From the NCBI GenBank assembly GCA_001599755.1, contig BCHX01000005.1:1000800-1064799 (forward strand): a DNA stretch of 64,000 nucleotides, read 5' to 3'. The notes under the pieces are model-generated. The model made no database searches and was not told the origin of the DNA. It saw nothing but the letters and a program-made list of their open reading frames with translations. Source of the stretch: Gliomastix tumulicola (Eukaryota > Ascomycota > Sordariomycetes > Hypocreales > Bionectriaceae). The position numbers and the translations under genes are program-made. The number at the start of each line of letters is the position of its first letter. Positions within the stretch are counted from its first letter, which is position 1. Below, in pieces: positions 31,073 through 42,119 of the stretch.

Positions 31073-33733
31073 ATGTCGAAGCCCTTCTTCGGCAACGTCA
31101 AGAGCGTCCTGAGCGGCGACACTCTAGTCCTCTCGAGCCCCAACAACCCGGCCGCCGAGCGCATCTTTGCCCTCGCCTACGTGACCGCTCCGCATCTGAA
31201 GCGCGAGGGCGACGAGCCCTTCGCCTTCCAGTCGCGCGAGTACCTACGCAACCTCGTTGTCGGGAAATCGGTCAAATGCACGACGTCGTACACGATCCCT
31301 GCCTCTGGGCGCGAGTTCGGCTCGGCCAGCCTCCCCGACGGAACCGAGTTCCCCGACGAGCTCGTCAAGGCCGGCTGGCTCAAGGTCCGCGAGGACGCCG
31401 GGCGTAAGGACGACTCGGACGAAGTCGCGGAGCGACTGGAGAAGCTGAGGGCCCTGGAGGCCGCGGCCAAGAGCGAGGGCAAGGGCCTCTGGGCCGGCGT
31501 CGGCGGCATCATCGAGGTGCAGAACGACCTCGGCGGACCGGACTTCCTCAACCAGTGGAAGGGCAAGACGGTCGACGGTATCGTGGAGAGGGTCCTTAGC
31601 GGCGACCGGCTCCTCGTCCGACTCCTGCTCTCCGAGAAGAAGCATGTCCAGCCCCTGACCCTCCTCGCCGGTGTCCGGACGCCCTCGACCGAGCGGACCC
31701 TGCCCTCCACGGGCGCTGTGCAGCCTGCCGAGGAGTTTGGAAACGAGGCCAAGCACTTCGTCGAGACGAGACTCCTGCAGCGGCAGGTCAAGGTCGAGAT
31801 TGTCGGCGCCAGCCCCCAGGGCCAGCTCGTCGCAAACGTCATCCACCCCCGTGGCAACATCGCCGTCTTCCTCCTGCAGGAGGGTCTCGCCCGGTGCAAC
31901 GACTTCCACTCGACTCTGCTCGGCGAGAAGATGGCGGCCCTGCGGGCTGCGGAGAAGGAGGCACAGCAGAAGAAGGTGCGGATGCACAGACACCACGTCG
32001 CTAAGGCCGACGGTGGCAACCAAGATCTCGTTGTGTACAAGGTGCTTGCTGGAGACACCATCCTCGTGCGGAACAAGGCCGGTGCCAACGAGAAGCGAAT
32101 CAGCTTCAGCAGCATCCGCGGCCCCCGAACCAATGAAGCCTCGGAGGCGCCCTTCAGGGAAGAGTCCAAGGAATACCTCCGCCAGCGTCTCATCGGAAAG
32201 CACGTCCGTGTCAGCATCGACGGCACCAAGCCGGCCAACGAGGGTTTCGAGGCCAAGGACGTGGCCACGGTGACGGAGAAGGGCAAGAACGTCGGTCTCG
32301 CCCTCGTCGAGGCTGGTCTGGCCACTGTTGTCCGCCACCGCAAGGACGACACCGACCGCGCGCCCAACTACGACGAGCTGCTTGCGGCACAGGAGACGGC
32401 CAAGGAGGAGAAGAAGGGCATCTGGGGAGGCAAGCCGCAGAAGGCCCGCCAGTACCTCGACCTCTCGGAGAACGCGCAGAAGGCCAAGGTCATGCTTACT
32501 ACGTTCCAGCGGCAGAAGAGGGTGCCCGCCATCGTCGACTTCTGCAAGGCCGGCTCCCGTTTCACGATCCTGATCCCCCGCGAGAACGTCAAGCTCACCA
32601 TGGTCCTGGGCGGCATCCGGGCGCCGCGTGCCCCGCGTGCAGACGGCACTGGTGGCGAGCCTTTTGGCCAGGAGGCCATTGACCTCGCCAACCGCCGGGC
32701 CAACCAGCGTGACTGCGAGGTGGACATCCACGACATGGACAAGGTTGGTGGCTTCATCGGCGAGCTGTTCGTCAACAGGGAGAACTTTGCCAAGGTCCTC
32801 GTCGAGGAGGGTCTGGCGACTGTGCACGCCTTCTCGGCCGAGAAGTCTGGCAACGCCGCGGAGCTGTTTGCCGCCGAGAAGCGTGCCAAGGAGGCGCGCA
32901 AGAGCCTCTGGAAGGACTGGGACCCGTCGCAGGACGAGGCCGCTGAGGAGGAAGATACCCCCGACGAGCGGGCCGAAGACGAGGCCATCAGCATCGAGAA
33001 GAAACCGACCGACTACCGCGACGTAACCCTGACCAACATCGACGACAACGGCAAGCTCAAGCTGCAGGAGATCGGCAAGGGCACGGCAGCTCTCGAGACA
33101 CTCATGACTGCTTTCCGCAAGTTCCACCTCGACAGCAAGAACAAGCAGCCGCTGTCTGACGCGCCCAAGACGGGCGAGTTTGTATCTGCCAAGTTCTCGG
33201 CCGACGGCGAGTGGTACCGTGCACGTGTCCGAGCCAACGACCGCACGGCCAAGCAGTCCGAGGTCGTCTACGTCGACTACGGCAACACTGAGAAGATCCC
33301 GTGGAGCGACCTCCGCGCCCTGGACCAGACCCAGTTCGGCACGGCCAAGCTCAAGCCGCAGGCCATCGACGCCTCTCTCTCATTCGTCCAGCTGCCCACG
33401 AGCGCCAACTATTACGAGGATGCCGTTGGCTTCATCGCCGAGATCACGGAGAGAAAGCGGCTCGTCGCCAGCTTCGACTTTGTCGACAACAAGGAGAACG
33501 TCAGCTACGTGACGCTGTACGACCCTAAGACGGACGGCAAGCTGCCCGGGCTCAACGACTCGCTCAACAAGGAGGTCGTCGCGAGCGGCTTCGGCATGGT
33601 GCCCAAGAAGCTCAAGGCCTGGGAGCGCAGCCCTGCGTTCGCGCCCTACCTGAAGCACCTCGCCGAGGTCGAGAGCAAGGCCAAGCAGGAGCGTCTGGGC
33701 ATGTGGGAGTACGGCGACATCACCGAGGATTAA
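31073..33733 (+). CDS. snd1: Tudor staphylococcal nuclease protein (Tudor-SN/SND1)
   Basis: Single-exon protein of 886 residues. Four staphylococcal-nuclease-like repeats can be recognised: from residue 1 (FGNVKSVLSGDTLVL), about 162 (VDGIVERVLSGDRLLVRLL), about 320 (VVYKVLAGDTILVRNK) and about 480 (VPAIVDFCKAGSRFTILI). From about residue 700 there is a Tudor domain (AKFSADGEWYRARV, VVYVDYGNTEKIPW) inserted in a fifth, partial nuclease fold. This matches Tudor-SN, an RNA-binding protein linked to RNA stability, splicing and stress granules. The SN repeats lack the full acidic catalytic set, as usual in eukaryotic members. Coding is strongly GC3-biased, suggesting high expression. Confidence 0.95.
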   Translation: MSKPFFGNVKSVLSGDTLVLSSPNNPAAERIFALAYVTAPHLKREGDEPFAFQSREYLRNLVVGKSVKCTTSYTIPASGREFGSASLPDGTEFPDELVKAGWLKVREDAGRKDDSDEVAERLEKLRALEAAAKSEGKGLWAGVGGIIEVQNDLGGPDFLNQWKGKTVDGIVERVLSGDRLLVRLLLSEKKHVQPLTLLAGVRTPSTERTLPSTGAVQPAEEFGNEAKHFVETRLLQRQVKVEIVGASPQGQLVANVIHPRGNIAVFLLQEGLARCNDFHSTLLGEKMAALRAAEKEAQQKKVRMHRHHVAKADGGNQDLVVYKVLAGDTILVRNKAGANEKRISFSSIRGPRTNEASEAPFREESKEYLRQRLIGKHVRVSIDGTKPANEGFEAKDVATVTEKGKNVGLALVEAGLATVVRHRKDDTDRAPNYDELLAAQETAKEEKKGIWGGKPQKARQYLDLSENAQKAKVMLTTFQRQKRVPAIVDFCKAGSRFTILIPRENVKLTMVLGGIRAPRAPRADGTGGEPFGQEAIDLANRRANQRDCEVDIHDMDKVGGFIGELFVNRENFAKVLVEEGLATVHAFSAEKSGNAAELFAAEKRAKEARKSLWKDWDPSQDEAAEEEDTPDERAEDEAISIEKKPTDYRDVTLTNIDDNGKLKLQEIGKGTAALETLMTAFRKFHLDSKNKQPLSDAPKTGEFVSAKFSADGEWYRARVRANDRTAKQSEVVYVDYGNTEKIPWSDLRALDQTQFGTAKLKPQAIDASLSFVQLPTSANYYEDAVGFIAEITERKRLVASFDFVDNKENVSYVTLYDPKTDGKLPGLNDSLNKEVVASGFGMVPKKLKAWERSPAFAPYLKHLAEVESKAKQERLGMWEYGDITED

Positions 33734-34262
33734 GGGGGGGGCCGTTTGTGCCTTTCTTTCTTTCTTTCCCTTACAGGCTCATTTTTTCTTTTCTCGGTTA
33801 TCCGAGTTCTCGAGGCGGACGGAGCATTTCACGAGCAGGAAAAGTTTGTCTTTTTCGATTTCTTCTAGCGTACTTAGCCATGGGAATTTGAGGGGTGACT
33901 TTCTGCCTCAACATTGGGCCGAAAAAAGAAACGAAAAAAAAAAAAAAAAAAAGGATAAAAGCACTTAGATGATGCTTTTCTATGAAACATGGTTCACGAC
34001 GGTATTAGAGGTAGAGATCAAATATTGAAGATCCCGTTGCCGCTGGGATGTTGTTCCAGTAATGCTCTGTTATGCTGTGTTGGTGCTGGTGAGTCCGCTG
34101 GAAGTTTGTACGGGACGGTTCGCAAATTCGCTGTAGCGGGGTATTGATGTGCTGTGATTGGTGATAGGGTGCATTTATGGTACGAAGAGTCCACTCTCAG
34201 AACCTCAAGACTTCAAGACTTCAGTCAACACCTCATCCTAAGCATCCTTGAACATCACCGAA
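33734..34262. other. 3' flank of the Tudor-SN gene with poly-A run
   Basis: Contains a run of about 19 A at 33934-33952. Otherwise nothing recognised. Confidence 0.5.
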
Positions 34263-34660
34263 ATGTTGAAGGTGGTAAGCGATGCTGCTGTTTTCCTGAT
34301 GCTTTCCTGCTGTAAATGGCCTCATTTACTTAATTGACCCTCACCTAGGCGGTCTCCGATTGGATTGTGAAGACAGAGTCGGGCTGTTGGTTCAGAGCCA
34401 GCCCCGTACCCAAAGTCGATATTCTGCAAGCCATGTCTGTTTCTGCTGAGGCTCCAAGGTCTGATTGCTTGACGACTAAACTGCTTGACGACCTGTACAT
34501 TGATCCTACGCCTCTCATGCATACAATGGCGACCGTTGTCTGCATGCCGCGGCACCTCCATGGCAGACCGCGGAGCCTACTAGGTGCCTTGCTAGACTCA
34601 TTGACTGCCTTGTCCTCTTCGCACAGTCGGTGTGTAGAAAAAGAAGGTAACTTGTCGTGA
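34263..34660 (+). CDS. possible small two-exon gene, unrecognised
   Basis: ATG at 34263 (ACCGAAATG context), exon 34263-34274, GTAAGC donor, TTAATTGAC-like branch and CCTAG acceptor, then exon 34349-34660; 107 residues. The product (starting MLKVAVSDWIVKTESGCWF) has no signal peptide, membrane helix or known motif. It is supported only by start context and splice words and could be a chance frame. Confidence 0.22.
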
Positions 34661-36587
34661 AGAGACAGCGGGGTCGAGTTGTAACGAACGTCGGGGATAC
34701 CTGGCTACTCCAGAAGCCTTGTAGTTCCCCCGAAGTCAATGACCATGCGGTCATAGTGCCGACAAGCACCATCACGTCGATCGCGGGATTTACGGTCTCG
34801 ATAACGACAGCCTATCTGGTGGAGGGCATGGCTGCGTGAGGGAGGGTACCCTGTGGCTCGACAACGGCCTCTCATTTGTCGCGCCTCCTGTCAGGCTGTC
34901 ACGATGGCCCCCGAGAGGGGGCCGAGCGGAGTGCGTTGCCTCTCTCTGCATCATCCGAGTCAATATCACTCCCAGGACACATACAATCCATAGCTTGGTT
35001 GTTCAGTCTCCTTTGGGATCTTTGCTCTGGGTTAGTAAAACGGGCTGTGCCTAGGTCACATTTGCACACGTTGCCCCCGACCAAGCCGGACCTTTGTCAC
35101 CAACAAGTACATACTGTAAGTGATTGAGCTTGGTTCTGCTCTGCCTGCTGTGTTCGTTCCCCGTTTACGTTATGTGCTCGGGTCCCAGCGAGAGAGCTTC
35201 GAAGATGACTGGCTGTTGATGTAATGGCTGCTTGGCGGGCATGAGTAAGGATGGTGCCACAAATTCGGTCCATAGAAGCCGAGCGACGGGCAGCAAGCTC
35301 CGATTTTGTGATTACGTAGCTACTTATGGAGATGGGAGATCAGGGTTTTCATTGTTCGGCCATTCTGTAAAAAAAGCTGCTGCTGCTTCTTCTACTATGA
35401 GCTCTGCTGCAAGCGGGCATGAGCGGCGGCATCAACTGAACGCCGCCTCTGGGATGAAGACGCGCCCGAACGAAGGAACGCAAGGGGGGAACCCTCGCCC
35501 GAATTTACCCCTCCCCCTCCTTTTTTGACGGTCCCGGCCCTGCCAGGATGCCCTTGCTGGCTTGCGTATGTAGGGTCTGTTGGGCGATGCTGTTGCGCAT
35601 CAAAGTTCCCCGTTGGACCTGTGTGATCTGCTTATTCAGTAATGGGTGATTGCTGACAACAGCATTGCGAAAGCGGGTAAGAGGGCGCTTTGAGGGGGGA
35701 GGGGGGTGGGCAGAGTACAGTTTAGCACCTCCAGTAACGAGTAGCATGTCCGTTTTAGCCACTCACAACGGCGGCCTTATGGGCAAGGTTTTGGCTGGGC
35801 TTGTTGGTTGTGCGCATGGGCGAGACATGGCCAGAGACATGGCCAGAGGTGGGGGATCATTGCAGTTACGGATTGGAATGGGACGAACGCCCTGTGACCG
35901 GCCGGAAGAGACACAGGAGAATGATGAGTAAAAAAACGTGAGAGCGCAACGCAATGACCTAATCTGGTGGTTCCGCTGGTGCCGGGGGGCGGGACACGTT
36001 AGAACAAGTGAGCGATTCGCCGGTTCGAGAGACGCGCCGCGATGCCATTGGCCGCAGCCCAGGCCTTGCCTGTTGGTTTCAGAAAAGCTGCTCACGGAGT
36101 ACTGTGGTCCTTACGGCGAGAATAGCGAGGGGCAGCGGGCGGGCGAGGCTTGGGAGCTTACTAGTTAGTACCTATTACTAGTGGTGGGAATCGGTGGGAA
36201 CGCGGAACGTCACTGGATGGCGGACGCCCGCCCACACTCCCCCGTCCCCGTATCGAGAGAGCTCTTCGCGAGAGGAGGGAGAGAGGGAGAGGGAGAGGCC
36301 ATTGATGGAGGGGGTGGTGCGAGCGAAGAATGAAGAAGAGAGGAGAATCGCAGCAGCAGTAGTCGGTAATAGTTCACAGGCTTGTTGTTCCCAGTATTTA
36401 AGAGGTGCGAGTCCATCCCAGCCCGTCTCAAACCGTATTTTCCCTCTTCCTTCTCTTCTCTTCCTTCCCTCCTCCCTTCCTCACTAAAGTCACTTGATAC
36501 CCTTCTAGCTAAAAGCAAAACAAACCTTGGCTTCGCTTTTTTTTTTCGCCTCCATCCTCCTTCAACCAACACACATCAATCGCCATC
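34661..36587. other. intergenic, transaldolase promoter side
   Basis: Short frames only. GAGAGG-rich stretch at about 36265-36300 and a TTCCCTCCTC-rich leader before the start. A short direct repeat GAGACATGGCCAGA occurs twice near 35822-35848. Confidence 0.5.
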
Positions 36588-38156
36588 ATGTCTACCTCTC
36601 TTGATCAGCTCAAGGCCACTGGCACGGTACGCAAGAAACCCCCACCATCGTTTTCCCCTCCCCCTCCATTGCGCGCGCGCCGGCTGCCCCTCCTTCGCGA
36701 TGGAGGGGCTGGAGCGATGCTCGCGATGGAGGGGTAACGGCAGGCTGTGACAGCTCCCCTCGACGCGTTGCCAGCTCTTTCGAGAATGACACCCACGGAG
36801 GCGAGGGGAGAGAACAGCGGTTCATCAAGACACGATCCAAGCGGGAGCATTGCTAACATGAGTGCCTGTCTTTTCGCGAGCTCTATAGGTCGTCGTCTCC
36901 GACTCTGGTAAATTCCCGCACATTCCGGTCCTCCCCCTCGACGCCACAGACGGAAAAGCTAACGTGTTTCTCCCTCAATAGGTGACTTTGCCTGTTAGTA
37001 CAGCCTCTCCCCCTCTCTGCCCCCGCGGCGACCCAACTCGTCGCCGGAAAGGGCGGCGGCGGAAGACGGACAATGACAACTGACTCTCCGCGGCAGCCAT
37101 CGCCAAGTACAAGCCCCAGGATGCCACCACCAACCCCTCCCTGATCCTGGCCGCCTCCAAGAAGCCCGAGTACGCCAAGCTCACCGACACGGCCATCGCC
37201 TGGGCCAAGGAGCAGGGCGGTGACATCGACAGCCAGGTCGACCAGGCCCTCGACCGTCTCCTCGTCGAGTTCGGCAAGGAGATCCTCGCCATAGTCCCCG
37301 GCAAGGTCTCTACCGAGGTCGACGCCCGCTTCTCCTTCGACACCCAGGCCTCCGTCAAGAAGGCTCTCCGCATCATTGACGTGCGTCTCCCACCCCCTTT
37401 TTACTTCTCCCTCTGCCTCTCGAGGCTTCCCCTTGGGACAGTTTGTGCTAACACCCCTCCACACACAGCTCTACAAGGAGCAGGGCATCTCCAAGGACCG
37501 CGTCCTCATCAAGATCGCCTCCACCTGGGAGGGCATCAAGGCCGCCGAGATCCTCCAGCGCGACCACGGCATCAACACCAACCTGACCCTCCTCTTCTCC
37601 CTGCCCCAGGCCATCGGTGCCGCCGAGGCCGGTGCCTACCTCATCTCCCCCTTCGTCGGCCGCATCCTCGACTGGTTCAAGGCCTCGACCAAGAAGGAGT
37701 ACACCAAGGAGGAGGACCCCGGTGTCGCCTCCGTCAAGGCCATCTACAACTACTACAAGAAGTTCGGCTACAACACCATCGTCATGGGTGCCTCGTTCCG
37801 CAACGTCGGCGAGATCACCGAGCTTGCCGGTGTCGACTACCTGACCATCTCCGTAAGTCATGCATCACGCCAACGAGAAGAACAAGTTCTTTCTTCCTAT
37901 TCTGACCGTCACCCCATAGCCCAACCTGCTCGAGGACCTCCTCAACTCCAACGAGGCCGTCCCCGCGAAGCTCGACGCTTCCCAGGCCGCCGCCCTCGAC
38001 ATCGAGAAGAAGACGTACATCAGCGACGAGGCCTCGTTCCGCTTCGACTTCAACGAGGACCAGATGGCCGTCGAGAAGCTCCGCGAGGGTATCTCCAAGT
38101 TCGCCGCCGACGCCGAGACCCTCAAGGCCTCCATCAAGGCCAAGCTCTCCGCTTAG
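36588..38156 (+). CDS. tal1: transaldolase
   Basis: Six exons: 36588-36626, 36889-36907, 36982-36993, 37097-37380, 37469-37852 and 37920-38156, giving 324 residues. Exons 2 and 3 are only 19 and 12 bases, yet joining them restores VVSDSGDFASIAKYKPQDAT and the conserved ATTNPSLI motif. The Schiff-base lysine is Lys133 in DRVLIKIASTWEG; NLTLLFSLPQA and ISPFVGRILDW are also typical. Transfers a dihydroxyacetone unit between sugar phosphates in the non-oxidative pentose phosphate pathway in the cytosol. Length matches fungal Tal1. The start follows a CATCATG context. Confidence 0.95.
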
Positions 38157-39186
38157 ATGCTGTGTGTGCGTGGCTGGCTTGCCTGCACCTCCTAGCATCG
38201 ATCAGCGTGAGTGAGATTGGAAAAACGTAAAAAAAAAACAAAAAAAAACAAGAGACAAAATGTCCACACAAAAAAAACATCGAGAAACTGAAGGAAACAC
38301 CCACCCCCCTCCCCCAACCTATCTAATGAGAATGAACAAATGGAGAGAGAGAGAGACCTGGATAAATTGCATGCATGCCCCCCCTCCCCTTTCGACCGGA
38401 CTCGGGGCCAGGCGAAGGATCAAAAAGCATGGGACTCGTTGTCTCTGACCATCTTTTAACAACAGCCTTTAGGATATACGAGAATGGACAAGAAGCTTTT
38501 GCAATTCCCAAGCGTTCATGTGCAGGCAGCTTTTGAACCCGGGTCTGAGTTTGGGGCCCAGCTGAGGTTGTTTACCGACAGCTTCGATCGTGACCGGGAA
38601 GACACGGAGGATTCGGACGGAGATTTATTTAATGAGGAGGAATAAACAAGGATCTAAATCTCCGTCCCTGTCGTCCTTGTCTTTTCGGGCACGATCGCAG
38701 CTGTCGTACACAGCTTCAGCTGGGCCCCATCTCAGACCCTTAAAGTAAGGGCCTCCGTGCACCCGATGTGGACGTGATCATAAGTAGAACGTACAGAGGT
38801 AGACCTACGCAGACATACGCACACGTAGACGTTACAGTTGGACGTAGAGGTGGCCACACAGTTGTCATTACATAACGCATGCTACGTTCTGTGTTTCTTC
38901 CCATGATAATATAAATACAAGCCCAACCAGTCGGTGGCTGTCGGAAAAACAGGAGTCAAACGCCGTCCAGATGATGATAGAATCGTCCGTGTCCACATGC
39001 CCACCCGAATAATCTCATGCCTGTAGAGGGGGGGGGGGAATAATCATCTACTGCATCGTTTCCCAGCCCCTCTCGAAAACCCCGGGATATAGATGTACCA
39101 TGATAAGAAAGATGTGATGTGTCGGTGTACGTATGTGTGTGTGTGCCGACGCAATGTGTAAGAGGATAAAAGGGAGTTGTTTTCGT
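38157..39186. other. intergenic between convergent genes
   Basis: 3' flanks of the transaldolase and Ppn2-like genes. A-runs near 38229-38250 and a G-run at 39029-39037. No gene supported. Confidence 0.55.
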
Positions 39187-40479
39187 TTATCGACCATGGC
39201 ACTTGACCTGCGTCCGATGGTACTTGAAGCCGCCGCCCTCGCGGGCCATGATGATGAGGGCCGTGAGCTCCTCGCCCTTGACGCAGCCCGAGTCCAGGCC
39301 GAAGGTGTACTTTGTCTCGACGTACCCGTGGCGTGCGTCGTGGCCGTAGATGACGGTGTACCGCTCGTCCTTGTGCAGGCGCTTCTGCCACTTGTCCCAC
39401 GCCTCGTTCCAGGCGTCACCGTCGCTGCCCGAGCTGGGCACGGCCACGGAGCGGTCGAAGGTGATCTCGGATGTGTCGATCTCGTCCTCCTCCTCGCCAC
39501 CGACGCCCGGTCCGTCACGAGGCTGGCCGTTGAGAGCGGAACCGGGGGCATCCTCGGCCTCCTCGTCCTCGAGCAGCAGTGAGCTGTCATCGTGTTGAGG
39601 GGTGCCAATGACGGACGTCTCGGGGATCTCCTTCAGCTCCTCCTTTTCCTTATCATCGTCCTCCTCGGCGGCGCGTCGTCGGAGCGGCTTCTCACCCTCC
39701 TTCTTGCGCAGCGCCTCGCGGGGGTAGTTGATGGTGCGCATGTTCATGGCGGCCCAGGGGTCCTGCTTGTCGAGAGCGATGCCGGGCATGAGGCCCGCGT
39801 GCACGATGTGCAAGCCCAGCTCGTGGATGTCGATGATGACGGGAAGCTTCTTCAGCCAGTCAACCTGCTCCTGGGTCAGCAGACGGGCCGTGACGATGTC
39901 GCCCAGCTGGCCCTTGCGGTCCTCGGCGCCGACAGAGTCAAGATCAGCAGCGATGCCCGTCTGCGAGTCGATCTCGGCGCGGGAGAGCAGCACGCGGTCC
40001 TCGTGGTTGCCGCGGACGGCGCTCGCGCGGAGCTTGATGAGTCGCTGGATGACGTCGCCCGAGTCCGGGCCCTTGTTGACCATGTCGCCCACGGCGATGA
40101 GGTGGTCGGTCGTGGTGTTGAAGGCGATCTTCTGGAGCAGCGCGTCGAGGGCGGTGTCCATGCCGTGGATATCGCCGACGACGACGAGGCGTCGCTGGTT
40201 CTCGGGCGTCGGGATGACTTCCTCGTCGAGGTAGCCAACCAGGGTCTCGAGCCCCTCGATCTTGGGGCGGTCGTAGTCACCGTAGGACATGGGCAGGTCG
40301 GCGTGGGTAAGCTTGAAATCGGCCGGGAGGTTGTCGCCGAGGCTGTTGCCAGACTTGGTGACGACGTCGTGCGGGGTGAAGGACATGGCAAAGAGACGCG
40401 TGGTGCAGAGGTAGATGCTCGAGACAATGAAGACGGAAAGGGCGATGACGATGAGTCGCCGGTTGTTGGGGGAGATCAT
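39187..40479 (-). CDS. calcineurin-like metallophosphoesterase, Ppn2-like
   Basis: Single exon of 430 residues. A short cytosolic N terminus is followed by one membrane-spanning segment (IVIALSVFIVSSIYLCTT, about residues 10-27), giving type II topology. Metallophosphatase motifs follow: VVVGDIHGMD, HLIAVGDMVNKGPDSGD, AVRGNHEDRVL, and later HIVHAGLMPG and YTVIYGHDARHG. The combination of a single anchor and PPP-family core resembles yeast Ppn2 (YNL217W), a vacuolar Zn/Co-dependent endopolyphosphatase; a generic Ser/Thr-phosphatase or diadenosine-tetraphosphatase-like role is the alternative. An acidic insertion (about 265-335, EEDDDKEKEELKE and DDSSLLLEDEEAEDAP) separates the two halves of the domain and is probably a disordered loop. 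Confidence 0.82.
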   Translation of the reverse strand: MISPNNRRLIVIALSVFIVSSIYLCTTRLFAMSFTPHDVVTKSGNSLGDNLPADFKLTHADLPMSYGDYDRPKIEGLETLVGYLDEEVIPTPENQRRLVVVGDIHGMDTALDALLQKIAFNTTTDHLIAVGDMVNKGPDSGDVIQRLIKLRASAVRGNHEDRVLLSRAEIDSQTGIAADLDSVGAEDRKGQLGDIVTARLLTQEQVDWLKKLPVIIDIHELGLHIVHAGLMPGIALDKQDPWAAMNMRTINYPREALRKKEGEKPLRRRAAEEDDDKEKEELKEIPETSVIGTPQHDDSSLLLEDEEAEDAPGSALNGQPRDGPGVGGEEEDEIDTSEITFDRSVAVPSSGSDGDAWNEAWDKWQKRLHKDERYTVIYGHDARHGYVETKYTFGLDSGCVKGEELTALIIMAREGGGFKYHRTQVKCHGR

Positions 40480-42119
40480 CGTGGGCTAAAGAGAGATGGG
40501 ACGACCCGATAGCTGGGGAAAAAAAAAGAGAGATGACGCTCGCTGTCACACCACTAGAGCGTGGCCGCGAGGGATGACGACGAGTCGTTTGCGAAAATTA
40601 GAAAACAGGCCGTGCGAATTACGTGCGCATTTGATTTTGGATTGAAGGGAAAACGAACGACAGAGCAGACTGGGTGCACGAGATTCCCAGGATGGGGGGG
40701 CTGGGCAGAAGAAAGTTGGTTGTAAGAGGACGAAGAGGAGGAAAGGAGAAGTTGGGATTCGCAAGCACATGAAGCACGAGCACAACCCAGTTCCAGGGGC
40801 TGAAATCGAGCAAGACCCAACTTCTTCAATCTTCAGTGGCTCCTTCCCCACTAAACTTGCATCCTGTCAGATCGACGCCGCCAAGACAACGGCACTCTCA
40901 TCGTTGAGGCCCATTCTTGACACTTCATCATGCACGTCTCGTCTCAGTGGCACAGAGAGCCCAATTGCAAACTCAAGGAGACAGTGGCCTTTTGCTTGTG
41001 ACAACTGAGAAATTTCACAGCAGATGGATCACAAGTGCGTTACTCTTGAGGGTATCAGGTAAGCTGTCGTTGCTGTCGTTACTTACTTACTAGTAGGTTG
41101 TCGCTTCGCAGGTACCAGAAGGTGCCATCAGAATCATTACGTTGAGGTACCTGTGAAGGGAGGTACCGCTAGGTCAGGTACTGCCTTAATTACTAGTTCC
41201 ACGTCATTCAGTCACTGTCAACATCTAAGTTTGGCAGGTAACACAGGTCTTGTTCGCCAACTTTCTTTCTTCAGCAGCCAGGCTCAGATGAGGCAGTCAT
41301 GTCGAGGCTCTACGAGGAGATCGACGAGGCCTCAAGATAGTCTGAAATTATCAATTGCTATGAAAAGTACGAGCACTTCACATGGCCAGGTAATTAAGTA
41401 CGGTTGTTCATGTAGATGAACTCTCAAAAACGCCGAGTACCTGTGACTGACGGTTTGAGGTGGAGGACTCAAGTGGGGGACACAAAACAGGGCGCAGAGC
41501 AGCCCCTCAAAGGAATTGGTTGTCCATTGCCTCCTTCCACCGCATCTACGTCTCGCTACTAAAAAAGAAAATGGAAAAAAGGAAAGACGAAAAAAAGGCA
41601 GGGGACAGAAGAGAAGAAACACTCAGCAGCCAAATTCCTAAGATTACCCGCCGCAGAAAGGGAAAATCCACATAGACTCAGAGAGAAGCATGTCTCAGAC
41701 AGCACAGAAGATCTGGTTCGTGAACGCCTCATTACACTGTTCGTCAACGCCCAGTGGTGTCACCATTTACCCCCGTAAAAGATGAGTATTAGTCCCTTGT
41801 TAATGCAGATGAGTAGTGATTAACTAGGGCATATTGGCTAAGAATTACTCATGCGTCAATCATACTGGGACGGTGCTGTTTGTTATCTCTCTTTCTTTTT
41901 TTCTTTCTGTTCTTTTCTTTTTGTCCACTGCTTCAGCTTTTTGGGGCCAGCCCCCGGATTTACACTTACAGTAGGTGGCGTTAATGGTCTGTGCAGGGAA
42001 GTACAAAAGCTCGGGCAGATCTCTTAGTGTGCCCCTCCTTCACCTTCTTCCTCCTTCAACCCCCTCAACCCACCTCACTCACTCATCTGCATCTTCCCTC
42101 GTTATTCGATCGTGCACCA
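40480..42119. other. intergenic, no intact gene supported
   Basis: Upstream region of the Ppn2-like gene and flank of the decayed gene at 42120. Several GGTACC words cluster at about 41110-41180. Nothing else recognised. Confidence 0.5.

Noticed and set aside
31244..33127. 627-codon minus-strand frame opposite the Tudor-SN gene
   Set aside because: Shadow of a highly biased exon; the composition (Leu/Val/Asp/Glu) is that of antisense translation.
39592..40512. 306-codon plus-strand frame opposite the Ppn2-like gene
   Set aside because: Antisense shadow; the minus strand carries all metallophosphatase motifs.
40546..40851. 101-codon minus-strand frame 5' of the Ppn2-like gene
   Set aside because: Falls in the probable 5' leader and has no recognisable domain or splice link to the gene.
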